Source: Axinella damicornis (Eukaryota; Porifera; Demospongiae; Axinellida; Axinellidae). Taken from it: 64,000 nt of DNA. The translations under genes and the position numbers were made by a program. This document shows, one piece after another, positions 24,301-32,840 of this stretch; positions within the stretch are counted from its first letter, which is position 1; the number at the start of each line of letters is the position of its first letter. Location of the stretch: assembly GCA_963931865.1 (NCBI GenBank), contig OZ007505.1, positions 8,801,415 through 8,865,414 of the forward strand, read 5' to 3'. The notes beneath the pieces were generated by a model. The model searched no databases. It worked only from the letters and a program-made list of their open reading frames with translations, and was not told the DNA's origin.

Positions 24301-27012
24301 GATTCCAGAGAAATTCTGAGAATGTGGCGTGCACGTGAGGCACAGACCACGTCACCCGGCCCGTGGGAGGATGTAGGAGAGAAAGCGGCCTGGTACCCAT
24401 TATGCATGTGCATTCACGAGATTTCCGACAGAGCCAGTCTACATAGTTCAGAAATGCATTCCACTGCTCTCTTCAGTGATGTAGGATTGCAGCTAGATTG
24501 GCCTTTACTTCTCATGCTTGTTGACAGTGGTGATGCATGCATAGACAAGAACAAAACTGATGAATACTGGTATAAGTTGTAGTTAGAGGTGGTGGCTAAA
24601 ACTATTAATAAATCGATACGAAAGTCCTTCAGTCAGACGTAAATTAATGTGTGCCTCCCACAGGGGGAGTTTTGCAGCTGAGTTGCAGGTAGCCAGGATC
24701 AGGATGACGTCTTGTTTTGTCAGTCCACCTGACACCTTGACACCTGACACCTGAGTTGGGTCTTCAAGTCTCAAAACATGGGCATTAACACACACCTTTT
24801 CAAACGTAGGAAGCTCGCACAGGGTAATGCCGGAGCGTGCTAGCTAGCTCTCAGATATTATCTATGGCGATTGAACTAGTAGTACATGAGAAGACGACTT
24901 TAGCAGGACTTCATGCAAGGTTGTCTGATTCTCGTGCCTTCCTTCACTTGACAATATTGGAGCGTAACTGACTCTAGGCTTTCTTCAAAACCGGCCAACC
25001 TCTTTCTCTGGCTACTTTGAAAACTGTCAACTCGCATCTGTACATCTCCATCTGTCAATTTAGCTTGGATTTCTTCCCCATTATCATCTTGGCACTAATA
25101 CATGTAGATGCTATCATTCCATCAAGATTAGCACTGCTAGCCTCAGTTGCAGCATTCAGACTTTGGAATTCGTAATGTTCCGCGGCCATCATTGATGGGC
25201 AAGAAGGTATTGTATTGGTATTGTAGCCTTGTTCCCAGGCCTTGGCCTGTGAATTCACAGAAACTGCCTTGCAGCACACCTACCTCCACACTGGAGACCC
25301 TCAATAGCAATGCAGTGAAAGCCCAGTAAGGAAGTGTTCAGAGGTGGTGAGCAACATTGGAATTTCTGGTATTCGAGTGGGTGACGTAGACAATGAATTG
25401 GGGCTAAATTCTAAGTGAAGAAATATGTTGATCATGCGTGCACCAATTTCGCACCCACATGAGAGTATAAGCTGAGTTGAACAACGAATGACGTTCTGTT
25501 GCATCTGACACTTGGTGCTACAATCCAGGTTGCAAATAGTCTCAGTCCCAGACCCAAACCAATGGGTCGCTTCAGTAAAAGTCACCACCTCAAGTAGCTA
25601 TTTACGTACTTATAATTACCTTGGCGAACAGACAGGTCATACATGTAGCTACATGTTGAGTGGGTACTGATGTATATTAGTGATCAAATGTCTGTCACTA
25701 AAAGCCACCTTAACATGTTGGGCAATTCATTACTCAACAAATTGCGGAACACGAGCATTACTGGTAGTGTTGTATTCTGTGCACTATTAATTGTAGCACT
25801 GACTTTGCTAGCTAACGAAAATTGATCAAGGAAGGTTTCAAAGCTGATACAACTCGCTCACACTCGCCTCACAATGCACTGCATCCCCCTAGTTAGTTCA
25901 TGTGGGGACATTTAATTATATGGAGTAACAGGTAGTGATGCACCGATATGGTCTTTTACTGATATTCCGATAATCCAATATATAAAAACAGATATCTGCC
26001 AATACCAATAACTGATCTGATATTGTATGTTCTTGTGTTTGTCTCACATTGTCAAATCTTTTGGCCTCAAGCACTGCCAACAGCAAACTTTAGATCCTCT
26101 CCGACTGAAACTCCCAAATAGGCGACACCTCTTTTTCCCTCCACTCGCCTTTCTATACTCCGCAGCAAACATTGCTCTGACAATGCTAGCACGTGGGTAC
26201 GCAATGCGCACGCACAATTTATCAACCGAGTTATCGGTGAATCTCCGATACACCCCAGGAAGGTTATTATCGGCCCGATACCGATAACCAATCCAATTAT
26301 CGGTGCATCACTAGTAATGGGATGAGACTTCAATACCAAAAATGCAAGTCATTAAGGGCTTTCAATAGACATGGAGTTAAAATACGCTGTGAATCACAGT
26401 ATATGAATGTCATTATTGCGATTCACCAATCACGAGTTCCAACAAAACAGTGGCCATGACCTACCATACTTGGTACGTAATGTAGGGATAGCTCATAGTA
26501 TGTAGTTGACATTGGAGCTCATTGCTGTAGTGAACACCAAGTCATCACTAGCACTCTACTAGTGGAATGCAGGACATTCGAGGGCGAGTCTGAGCGAAGT
26601 GCATGCACGTGCAGGACATGCAAGGAGCAGTTGCATTCACATGACTGTCATCAGAATGTGACCGGGCAATGAGCATAGTAGGCCACAGAATACTCGTGCA
26701 CATCACAACAACTGTGAGTCAGGAGACGGAGCTAGTCTCGTGCCCAGACCACACACAGTCTAGTAGGTACGTCACCGGCCGGCCACAGCGATAGGTCCAC
26801 GAGCTGTCTTCGCCTTTGCTGTCGCCACAGAGGAGGCAGAATGTTCATGGTTCGCTTACTGATCAAGCCAATGAACAGGTAGGTCCACGAGTGGTCTCCA
26901 TCTTTGTTGTCGCCATCGTCATGAACAGCAACAGTACAGGTAGACTGTTTGAACATTATTGTGCACGTGCAAGCAAATTCACTGACTTAAAATTTACGGT
27001 AAGTGCAAGATC

Positions 27013-27043
<31 letters not shown>

Positions 27044-30000
27044 ACATACACACGCACTGCGCAATGAAGTCACGCTAGTGTGGGGCTCGCTCAGGCTTGG
27101 CCCAATCATGCGTTCTTCCCTGCAAGCAAAAGCTATGCATCCTTCTGGCTATTTACAAGTCCTTCTGCCTCCTCTGAGGCAGTAGCACTCCAGTAGAGAT
27201 GAGGCAATGCTATGCACACAAAGCAGCGTACAAGGATGGAGACGCTGGAGATGTTCATGCACTATCCATGCATGGATAGGTCTTGGATATGAGGTGACCG
27301 GTTTCGATTCATTGGCTACCTAACAAGCATGAATGAGAGCGCTATTAGAGTGGCAAACTAGGCCATTCGAAACGGACACGTGTAGCACACACCTACTCTG
27401 GCAAAAAAAAAAAGAAGCTTGGGAGGTTTCGCACATGATATGGTGCCACTGTGATGCCACGGAAGCTTTGGCAGCTCTGTCTTCAGTCATCTCAGCCTTG
27501 CATCCTTCCAGGTCCCCAACTCCCAAATTGACAATAATGAGCATTCTGCGGCGTCGCTACCTTTGCATCTAGCATGCATATATGACATCACGGTGACATC
27601 GTATCACATGCTCTCAAGCTTTCACTCTAAAAAGCTATCAGACAAACTCTGGGACAGATAGCTGGGTGTGAGGCTACATTCTCAAATCTTCTACAGTTGC
27701 CAGGCTATTGTTGTGGCGAGCCTGAGTACACAGGAACTGTTAGTTAGGCAGCAAATTACAATGGCATGGACAGATGAAATCTTTGTTATAATGTAGTAGC
27801 CCCTACAGCTCTGGTCATTGAATAGGTAGGTCCACCAGTGGTCTCGGTCTTTGTTGTCGCCATCGAGGAACTAGATGGTTCATGGTTGATTCAACTTGCC
27901 TAGTGAATTAACGCATGATACAAATTCACAGCAAAGTCGTATACCGTATAGCAGGAAAATTTGGCGGGGGGTTTAATTTGGCGATTTGGCGGTGCAGGAA
28001 AAAATTGCCAAATTAAATTCCGCCAATATTAAACGCCACCCCAGCCGGCCGGCCACTCGGGTATGCGTACGCACATTAGTAATGCACATACGTACATACG
28101 GTAGCGCTGTACCAGTATTTCAGAAAAGATTCAGCTGCTGTATACTCCCAAGAGAACGCAACATCGGGAATTCCTCTCTCTCCGGGAAGGAACTACAAGC
28201 CATTAATGAGAGTGTGAGGGATGTGGCCAACGATTGCGCTCGAGCGCATAAACGGCACAGCGCACTAATCCAGTCGCCACTCTCAGACGGTGGGGCTCTA
28301 CACTGTATGGAAAACGTGATGGCCTCTGACACATCCCTCTACTTCGAAGGTCTCCATGGTTAGCTGGTAACTATTAAACTGGTCGCACTCAATCGATGCA
28401 TGTACAGTTCACACTGCCTAGCCCCTAGGCCCTCACGCCGATGCTTACGTCATTGCCGTTACGTCATTTGTGTCGAGGATCGAAATGGCCAAATTTAAAA
28501 ATACAGCGTTTTGGCTGAAATCGTCAAATTTAATGCCCGCCAAATTTTCCCGCTATACGGTATGTGGGGCTTAGCGTGATGGGGGCTAGTGCATATCAAG
28601 AAAGCGAGAGTGCTTTCATCTATTCATGCCACCTGTACATGTCCTACAGAGCACATAGTACACATGCTGGAACAGTGGCAGCAGGCATGTAGGTCGCATG
28701 CCGCTTAGACTGCTTCAGCTAGCCTGACTCACAGATCCTGCGTTATGGTAGTTTCGTTCCCAGACCTTTCATCCAGCACGTGTAGCGCTCCGTGCTGGGG
28801 GCACGTGTAGCACTCCGTGCTGGGGGCACGTGTAGCGCTCCGTGCTGGGGGCACGTGTCAATCTCTCACACATAAAGATTTAGGGTGTGGTCAAATAACT
28901 ATTGCTAGCACAACGTACAAATCTGATGTGAAATAAAGACACAAGACTTGAGTTCTCTTCTAGAGCCAAATAATACATGGATCTTCACAATATTTGCACC
29001 TGTGAATGTTTCCATTAACATTGCCTTACCAGTAGACCATGAGTCCTTGGTCCATGCAGAGGGGGTGGCCCGAGTTCATCTCAGAGTGCTTCTTAGCATG
29101 TCCGTTCACATACCTAGGAGTAAATTGACACTGCAAATGATTAAACTGATGGTGGGGTTATCCCAGGTATGAGGCTATGATGAAAACTCTTGTTGCTAGG
29201 AGAAAACATACGCTCCCTTAGCCTCGTTCCCAGGCCACGCGGAGTAGGGAAGTGGCCTACTCCGCATGGTCTGGGAATGAGGCTAACACTCCCTTCCCTC
29301 CCATCTCCTCAACACCCACCTCCTCTGCTTACTCCCTACCCTCCCGCAATCCGAGCTGCCAAGTGCCTTTGGCAAAGCTTGCCTCCCACCATTTCCCTCA
29401 ATCCTTGAGTGTAAACAATATGTTACTGTACTGCTTTAATGCATGTACAATGCAAACCGATTGATTGCACAGCATGCACCTGGTCATTAACCTCACCCAT
29501 GCTGGGGCGAGGTTCTAGTACTCATCGTGTGTGTGTGTGTGTGTGTGTGTCTGTTACTGTTCTAACAGGCGCTGCGGGTACTTGACGAGCGAGACCAAGG
29601 TATCAAAAGAAAGCGCTCGACGTAAGGAACAAAATTAACATAGCAATTTGGATAAAAATGTTTAGTTCGAGAGTTATGACAGTTTTTAGCTCACCGCAAA
29701 AACTTTACTTGGTGCTTGTGCCAAAAAAATCGACATCAGCAGGTCACTAACGCTGTTACTAGACTACTGGTACTTGAAGCGTGGCGTCTAGCGACACCAG
29801 CACTACCACAAACCAAGCGGCACAAAGTGACAAACTGATGAGCTAGCTGGCTATAGTCTGGTTCCCGGGATCCCGATACCAGACCCCGAACGCGCACCGG
29901 ATGACACGTGATACTTGCACGTGCAGTGCAGTAATAATAGCAACAAAGACGGAGACTACTCGTGAACATCGAACATGAACGAACCTACCTGTCTCATTGG

Positions 30001-31557
30001 CTAGAGCACCATGAACTTCTGCTTCCTCGGTGGCGACAACAAAGACGGAGACAGCTCATGGGTTAGTCTCGCGGGCCAGACTTTCGTCTGGGAACGAGGC
30101 TACTCGTGGGTCTACTGACATGGCTGGTGACATACCTGCTAGAATGCTTCAGCTAACGCTAACCTGACTCACAGTTGCTGTGATGTGCACGAGTGTATAT
30201 TTAGTGTCATAATTTCTGTGGCTCATTGCCCAGTCACATAATTGAGTCTGATGACCATCATATGAATGCAACTGCTCCATGCATGTCCTGCACGTGCACT
30301 TCGCTCAGGCTCGCCCTCCAATGTCCTGCATTCCACTAGTAGATCTTATGGGTATGCTTCGCTACATGAGGGCGAGGTTTGCACTTTAGTGCTTTTTCAT
30401 TACACCTGGTAACACTTAGCTGAGTTTGCTGAACATGCATCAGAGCATATTTGAGGGTTCTTTTGTACTTGGGACAGCCAAGAATTGTGGTTGCAGCCAA
30501 GAATTGTGGTTGCAGCCAAGAATTGTGGTTGCAGCTATGAGACAGCACATCCTGAAGTGGTCACCCCTGGTAGTAATTACTCAACCGGCTACGAAGGGAA
30601 ACCTCACCAGGATCATAATAAGCTTGGCAATCTCCCTTCCAACTGACTACAAGTTCATGTAACTGTCCCCAAGCGCAAGCATCCATAACTCTCCATCACT
30701 ACTGTATAGCACCATCTGGCCAGGTCTATATAGCTAATTCGTTGTCCAAATTTGTATTTGTCACCCCAGCGCTTCAGCACTGAGGGCGAACCATAGCGGG
30801 CTGCCTGCAAATCATGATCCAATGTGGCATTCCTCCTAGCCTTCCACAGTAGAATGCAAGATCACCTTTAATGTGCATTGGCTTTGTCCGTCTGTTTATT
30901 GTTTGTCTGTCGAGTGGACACTGTGTGTCCACAATATCCTTATGCATGATTCTACCTACCCCATGATACTCCATCCTGAACGAAAGGGTGCACCAAAAGT
31001 TATGGTGATAAAATATCTGCCAATACCAACAGCCAAACAATTTCCCTCTTTCTGAGCTCATTTTTATTTCATCATCATTAAAATTACGGATACGTATCAA
31101 TCCAAATAATTTAGGCAACTACAGCCGATATCCAATCCAATTATTGGGGCAACCTTCTGATAAGCCCATGCCCATGGCCCAAGTTTGGCCAACTGCTTGC
31201 CCCAAACAAGATATTGGCCAATGTAAACAAACATTTACGAAGTGGGTGTGTACCTCCCACAGTGTACAGATCCACAATTCAGGCAGATCCAAGGGCTCTT
31301 CTGTGATCTGCAAACTGGAGGGAATAAACAGAGGAGTACCCTGTAATCAAGACATGGGATTGTAGAAAAATAAAAGTACAAGGAACGAAAGAATAGCTGT
31401 GCACTGTATATGCAAGTGACACCTGTATTATATAGACGGGCTTAGTCTTAGCAATGTATTTTTCCTTACCAGCACACGACCAGTGTTGAGGCTGCACGTC
31501 TCTGATCTGCTGGGCGGTGAGCGACACAGCCGTTTCCACGTGAGAGCACTCAACCAT
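6242..31557 (-). CDS. USP3: USP3-type ubiquitin-specific protease, gene span (12 exons, 3' end missing)
   Basis: The family removes ubiquitin from histones H2A and H2B in the nucleus. Twelve exons with GT-AG borders and matching phases encode about 369 residues that follow human USP3 from end to end. A ZnF-UBP domain covers residues 1 to about 100 (CxH, CAVC, WICLNC, HCGRYVNGH). A short Ser/Pro-rich linker follows. The peptidase Cys box GLLNLGNTCFMNAILQSL has the catalytic Cys near residue 151, and further blocks are YQQQDAHEFMRYLLD, CLICQTESRK and the YYCTCC zinc-ribbon knuckle. The start is the first ATG at 31557, preceding VECSH as in the family. The His box (GHYTAY type) and C-terminus, about 115 residues, are not seen; they probably lie left of the window or in the gap. 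The last ZnF-UBP ligand reads CYEH rather than CYxC. USP3 identity is firm; activity cannot be judged without the missing end. Confidence 0.95.
6565..7240. repeat. Inverted 12-bp satellite (TGGTCTC / GAGACCA)
   Basis: From 6565 to about 6955 the sequence is a 12-bp-period array of TGGTCTCYNNTGGTCTCC type. From about 6965 to 7240 it is the reverse complement (GGAGACCACTAGAGACCA type). The two arms face each other around 6957, making a fold-back of roughly 280-390 bases per arm. It lies in the USP3 intron between exons 11 and 12. The long open frames here are products of the 12-bp period. Confidence 0.93.
7272..7660. mobile_element. MITE with GGCGAGCGGAAGC terminal repeats
   Basis: The left end TGGGCGAGCGGAAGCAAGCC and the right end GGCTCGCTTCCGCTCGCCA are inverted repeats about 390 bases apart. 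Two internal copies of CGGAAGTAAAGGAGCC-like text occur. No clear target duplication was found. Confidence 0.7.
8069..8146 (-). CDS. USP3: USP3 exon 11
   Basis: The exon encodes DVSLDIPEKFVSRKKGDRTA and on to SSFHLA (human DLSLDIPSQFRSK). Acceptor CTCTTGCAG, donor GGCAG|GTACGC. Confidence 0.93.
8335..8405. repeat. Short tandem duplication
   Basis: CATCATTCTAAGGCCTTCAC occurs twice in register, about 47 bases apart, just upstream of USP3 exon 10 on the plus-strand map. Confidence 0.85.
8445..8496 (-). CDS. USP3: USP3 exon 10 (CxxC)
   Basis: A 52-base exon encodes VTCLICQTESRKLDPIL (human VNCLICGTESRKFDPFL), the first CxxC of the peptidase zinc ribbon. Acceptor CTCCACCAG, donor CCTCG|GTAAGC. 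Confidence 0.94.
9080..10625 (+). mobile_element. Decayed DIRS-type retrotransposon (reverse transcriptase + tyrosine recombinase)
   Basis: The first part (about 9085-9400) encodes an RT palm/thumb: HYLDEFAVVGKPQLDECDKA, then GPATCIGLLGITMDTGAQEL. The catalytic YLDD is YLDE here. Around 9650 the text reads IENGLADTMSRN, typical of the RNase H end. From 9740, SDNWTKWFGSI begins the recombinase region. 10030-10340 gives a core with SGEVTVPS and DDPARTSLVQTKIKVSKADP. 10430-10600 gives RYAGHSFRIGAA (His and Arg of the active site) and LGRWESSAYLLYVRIPREKL with the Tyr nucleophile region. Stops and frame changes break it throughout and a 12-base duplication (GCCTGCGGAATA) sits at about 10480-10503, so it is inactive. 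RT plus tyrosine recombinase is specific to DIRS/Ngaro-like elements. It lies in a USP3 intron, antisense to the gene. Confidence 0.9.
10785..11205. repeat. Pair of direct repeats just after the DIRS element
   Basis: 10791-10910 contains GGCCTCTCAATTCCCCCCAA, CATGCCTGCCTGCCTCAACC and GGATAGAACTGAA. The same blocks return, split, at 10999-11034 and 11092-11202. The first block ends up separated from the others by unique text. This arrangement resembles the split direct repeats of Ngaro/PAT-like DIRS elements, but that link is inference. Confidence 0.75.
12135..12680 (+). mobile_element. 5'-truncated LINE (non-LTR) reverse transcriptase fragment
   Basis: The frame gives WVTQSGLSLNTRKTKFLMIS, then YLGIHISSDLSWAAHIDSVC, KAKRQIGLLYRHFHEAS and LYKSLVLPILDYCSSLLGP. 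After one stop it continues with LESVQKFVAKFVTRQWSDNH, HLNWPELRTRRKKQ and LPPSLFTPHPSP. This is the RT thumb and C-terminal part shared by CR1/Jockey-like LINEs. Upstream RT and endonuclease are absent, and the 3' end runs into an A-rich stretch near 12690-12700. Confidence 0.9.
12994..13393. mobile_element. 400-bp TAGCCTCG MITE, perfect 9-bp TSD
   Basis: Termini are TAGCCTCGTACCCAGGCC and GGGCCTGGGAACGAGGCTA. GGTTCAACC flanks both sides (12985-12993 and 13394-13402). It is nearly identical in length and sequence to 42282-42681. The inner arms (GGCCTGGTGACACTTGGC and complement) also pair. Confidence 0.95.
14629..15055. mobile_element. 427-bp TTAA-flanked MITE with 156-bp inverted repeats
   Basis: Arms 14629-14784 and 14900-15055 are near-perfect inverted repeats starting GGTTACGGGATACTCGTGCG. 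TTAA flanks both ends (14625-14628 and 15056-15059). The equivalent place in copy A (near 970) reads TACCTTAAGGTCAC with a single TTAA, i.e. the empty site. TTAA duplication and clean insertion are hallmarks of the piggyBac superfamily. The 62-codon open frame on its minus strand is arm sequence, not a transposase. Confidence 0.93.
15180..15595. repeat. 35/36-bp tandem array, about 12 units (copy B)
   Basis: This is the same array as at 1085-1440. Most units have TTT instead of TTTT before GAGCTC, giving a 35-bp period that destroys the spurious open frames. Unit length and number both differ from copy A. Confidence 0.95.
16736..16895 (-). CDS. USP3: USP3 exon 9 (QQQDAHEF block), genic copy
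   Basis: The exon encodes GYQQQDAHEFMRYLLDKMHT and on to IFGGVLQSD. Acceptor TTTCTGCAG, donor GTGAT|GTAAGC. The same 160 bases occur at 2573-2732 in the duplicate segment. Confidence 0.95.
17338..17530. repeat. Short GA/GT-rich imperfect repeats
   Basis: Several degenerate copies of GGTGGTCTCAG-AGAGACTTAG lie between exon 9 and exon 8 of USP3. Confidence 0.6.
17530..17640 (-). CDS. USP3: USP3 exon 8
   Basis: The exon encodes CLVEEMRKVACALWEESGVH and then SLFSVIWKLVPRF, like human LVEEFRKTLCALW ... FYVVWKIMPNF. Acceptor CTGTTGCAG, donor TTCAG|GTAAAC. Confidence 0.95.
17743..17850 (-). CDS. USP3: USP3 exon 7
   Basis: The exon encodes NIEEFSCYFKELPSLES and a basic stretch to YHTRQNGVDE, matching human NIEQFCCYFKELP. 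Its acceptor (TATGTGCAG) lies about 30 bases from a roughly 390-base polypyrimidine tract on this strand. Donor GAAGT|GTAAGT. Confidence 0.95.
17880..18265. repeat. Purine-only tract of about 390 bases with G-run
   Basis: On the plus strand it is nearly all A and G, with a run of more than 20 G at 17906-17929. On the USP3 coding strand it is a polypyrimidine tract ending about 30 bases before the exon 7 acceptor. The 232-codon Gly/Glu/Arg-rich open frame and its Pro/Ser/Leu mirror are products of composition. Confidence 0.95.
18714..18799 (-). CDS. USP3: USP3 exon 6 (catalytic Cys box)
   Basis: The exon encodes TAGLLNLGNTCFMNAILQSL; the Cys in NTCFMN is the nucleophile. Acceptor CTCTCCCAG, donor CGCTCAG|GTCAGC. 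Confidence 0.96.
18890..19260. mobile_element. TTATCGGAC-family element fragment
   Basis: The fragment starts near GATTATCGGACGACATGACA, runs through GGCGGGACCTTCAGTCGATA and TGGTTCTGGAACTACAGCC, and is the inverse of the decayed arm at 5465-5770. A matching right end is not clear. Confidence 0.65.
19663..19741 (-). CDS. USP3: USP3 exon 5 (linker)
   Basis: A low-complexity linker (RSRSRSPNSD, then PPPPKMIKLN) joins in phase between exons 4 and 6. Human USP3 has a similar Lys/Leu/Asn-rich stretch before the Cys box. Acceptor CCCCTTAG, donor CTCAAT|GTAGGC. It is the weakest-conserved exon but is supported by phase and position. Confidence 0.82.
20096..21236. mobile_element. 1.14-kb fold-back element
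   Basis: Two arms of about 550 bases are inverted copies around 20660-20690. The ends are TCAATTAGCGGACACCATCC and its complement (TATCGGACACCATCC on the right arm). The sequence pairs throughout, for example GTGTTCATACGTCGT against ACGACGTATGAACAC and CCAAGACCCTTCTGCTGCAC against its complement. No transposase frame was seen. It lies in the USP3 intron between exons 4 and 5. Confidence 0.92.
21265..21560. repeat. Dispersed repeat, inverse of 39360-39640
   Basis: Shared blocks include CACCGACCGAGTTTCAAACG, CTAGTAATTCGTGCAG-like text and the GATGTGAC/ATCATCAGG region. A third diverged copy lies at 44200-44440. Confidence 0.7.
21775..22363. mobile_element. Long TAGCCTCG element (589 bp)
   Basis: The element starts TAGCCTCGTTCCCAGGACG and ends GGCCTGGGAACGAGGCTA. 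ATACATGG flanks both sides (8-9 bp depending on the border). The interior carries CCAGTATTTCATCGCTTCCA, GCAGACGATCGATACCGTTT and CACAACGCCGGGGACCGATC, shared with 23859-24253 and 57947-58137. Confidence 0.88.
22815..23010. repeat. Imperfect GATTGCGTCCGCTTCGA tandem repeat
   Basis: CCCGATTGCRTCCGCTTC recurs four times with CTGCTGCTCC spacers, after a short GCTTCGCTC triplication at 22762-22790. Confidence 0.8.
23515..23598 (-). CDS. USP3: USP3 exon 4 (end of ZnF-UBP)
   Basis: The exon encodes CYEHDEFVVNDNVVIGDLRV and a charged helix to MDT. Acceptor CTTCTGTAG, donor ACCAG|GTAATA. Human USP3 has CYRCDDFVVND here, so the last Cys ligand is replaced by His. Confidence 0.92.
23859..24253. mobile_element. 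TAGCCTCG element (395 bp)
   Basis: Flanked by GGAGATATG and GGAGATAAG (8 of 9 matching). The interior is shared with 21775-22363. Confidence 0.9.
25933..26313. mobile_element. hAT-like MITE (381 bp)
   Basis: The ends are TAGTGATGCACCGATA and TATCGGTGCATCACTA. The flanks GTAACAGG and GTAATGGG match at 6 of 8 positions, as expected for an old 8-bp duplication. GATGCACCGATA-type termini are common in animal hAT elements. Confidence 0.8.
27012..27046. repeat. (AAGC)n microsatellite
   Basis: About eight AAGC units. Confidence 0.95.
27941..28563. mobile_element. MITE with ATACCGTATAGC ends (623 bp)
   Basis: The left end ATACCGTATAGCAGGAAAAT and the right end complement ATACCGTATAGCGGGAAAAT are followed on both sides by TTTGGCGGG. 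A TA duplication is compatible with a Tc1/mariner-type origin. An open frame of 125 codons (27986-28363) lies inside, with a stretch LSGKELQAINESVRDVANDC; it is unrelated to any transposase I know. Confidence 0.85.
28785..28857. repeat. 26-bp tandem repeat x3
   Basis: GCACGTGTAGCGCTCCGTGC plus TGGGGG is repeated three times. Each unit holds a CACGTG palindrome. Confidence 0.9.
29030..29113 (-). CDS. USP3: USP3 exon 3 (ZnF-UBP)
   Basis: The exon encodes YVNGHAKKHSEMNSGHPLCM and on to VYW, supplying the His ligands. Acceptor CTCCTAG, donor CTACTG|GTAAGG. It sits inside a 3.8-kb segment bounded by inverted repeats (26556-30342). Confidence 0.93.
29219..29285. mobile_element. TAGCCTCG MITE (67 bp)
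   Basis: The ends TAGCCTCGTTCCCAGGCC and GGTCTGGGAATGAGGCTA have flanks ACGCTCCCT and ACACTCCCT (8 of 9). It lies next to USP3 exon 3. Confidence 0.88.
30064..30102. mobile_element. 39-bp TAGTCTCG/TAGCCTCG MITE
   Basis: TAGTCTCGCGGGCCAGAC pairs with GTCTGGGAACGAGGCTA. The flanks CTCATGGGT and CTCGTGGGT match at 8 of 9 positions. Confidence 0.85.
30477..30537. repeat. 19-bp tandem repeat x3
   Basis: AGCCAAGAATTGTGGTTGC is repeated three times. Confidence 0.95.
31254..31314 (-). CDS. USP3: USP3 exon 2 (ZnF-UBP)
   Basis: Acceptor CCCTCCAG, donor GGGAG|GTACAC. Joined to exon 1 it reads CAVCRSQKSPWICLNCGSVH then CGR, the two CxxC knuckles of the ZnF-UBP domain. The phases fit on both sides. Confidence 0.93.
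31470..31557 (-). CDS. USP3: USP3 exon 1 (start codon, CxH of ZnF-UBP)
   Basis: ATG at 31557 begins MVECSHVETAV. The exon ends in phase 1 at TGTGCTG|GTAAGG. Cys4 and His6 are the first zinc ligands, as in human USP3 (MECPH). Confidence 0.93.
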
Positions 31558-31890
31558 CTTCAACAACACAGTTTATTTCACGAGTACGATCCACCAGGCG
31601 GGTTGCTACATGCAATGGGAACTCTCCGGTCGCTTCTCACTCAAAGTAACGGCTGTAAACACACAAGAAGCTCGAATCTTTAAAAAAAGAGAAGGCTCTA
31701 AAAAGAGTATTCAGGTCACCACGCTGCCAACCCAGGCGGAAATACCACGACCGTCGACCACGACCGTCGACCACAAATAAGGGGTCAAGTCCCTAGCAAC
31801 GTCGTTGGTTTGCCCACGCATTATGATTAGTCTATGTTCTATCTCTATTTAACGCCCACCGTTACGTCGTCCAGAACTGGCTACAAAACT
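31558..31890. promoter_or_regulatory. Probable bidirectional promoter region
   Basis: This is the interval between the USP3 start (minus) and a small open frame on the plus strand. It contains a doubled CCACGACCGTCGA motif (31747-31775). No TATA box is evident. The promoter call is inferred from the head-to-head layout only. Confidence 0.4.
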
Positions 31891-32034
31891 ATGCCGGTGG
31901 TTGGCATCGATATCGATGAGGAGTCTTTTCCTGAACATGCCGACAAGGAGAGTGAGTCCCCGCAAAAGATTGTTCTCCTCGTGATCGCCTTGGTTATCTT
32001 CCACATAGGGGCATTTGTATCCTCTGAAACATAA
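31891..32034 (+). CDS. Possible small single-pass membrane protein (47 aa)
   Basis: The frame MPVVGIDIDEESFPEHADKE is followed by a hydrophobic helix (KIVLLVIALVIFHIGAFV) and a stop at 32032-32034. An in-frame upstream ATG at 31834 would add 19 residues. The acidic head plus one membrane span, and its position opposite the USP3 start, make it look like a real small gene or first exon. I do not recognise the family. The frame could also continue through a splice near GCATTT|GTATCC. Confidence 0.45.
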   Translation: MPVVGIDIDEESFPEHADKESESPQKIVLLVIALVIFHIGAFVSSET

Positions 32035-32346
32035 TGTCGTCTAGGCTTGTGCACCATGACTATAAACCCATTGTATTGACCACAAGTATGTGTTTAGACC
32101 TTTCACACTCTTGGATCTTTTGTAGAAGACCTAGTAAGTCATAACTTCATAAGTTCTATATAGCAACGGCCAGTCATGAATACTTTCCAAGAAAGTACAG
32201 TCAGTCTGTTAGTGATGTTCCCTACAGAAGCAGTCGTCCAAGGTTGGACCTATGAGACTAGGATATAAAAACCATCAGGAAACCTATACGACTTACAAAG
32301 CAATATACAAAAAAATAAGCACATTTATGGTATGTAGAGTAGCTCA

Positions 32347-32840
32347 TCAATTTTCGGACACCATCAACCGGACAATGCGATACCTCTTGGACCCAGTAAA
32401 TAACGACTGACTGTACTTTATTTTCATGAGGCAGTGAATAAGAAGCAGAATGAATTTCAAGTTCACGGGCTTGCAGGTTACGTCACTAATGGTTACAATA
32501 GCCAATGCATCCAGACCATCAATGCTCGGAGGGCGACCTCTACCTTTGGACGTGACAATCGTCGGACATCATTCCAACCAGACTGGATCATTCTATGACC
32601 AGGCTTGATAAAATGCTGCCACACTGTCTGCGGAGTTCAAATGAAGTCATGCAAGACAACAGAAGTAAATTAGAGGTCAAAACTATGCATATCCACGTGA
32701 TTAAGTTAGGAAATCGCCCAGAAAAATACGGAGCGTATGGTATTAACTCCCACCTGGAACATAGAAACCGTTAGCGTTTCTAGGACCATTGTTGTGAATA
32801 GTTCGGCAGTGTCTGAGTTTATATGGTGTCCGGTGATTGA
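32347..32840. mobile_element. TCGGACACCAT-family MITE (494 bp)
   Basis: The left end TCAATTTTCGGACACCATC and the right end ATGGTGTCCGGTGATTGA are the same terminus type as the 1.1-kb fold-back at 20096-21236. Confidence 0.78.

Larger units (their letters stand above)
26556..30342. repeat. 3.8-kb segment bounded by inverted repeats of about 370-400 bp
   Basis: The left arm (26556 to about 26935) and right arm (about 29944-30342) pair: CTACTAGTGGAATGCAGGAC against GTCCTGCATTCCACTAGTAG, then the AATACTCGTGCACATCACA and CTTTGTTGTCGCC blocks. The right arm has an extra 39-bp MITE at 30064-30102. USP3 exon 3 and another MITE lie inside. It could be one large element or two inverted copies of one repeat. 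Confidence 0.85.
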
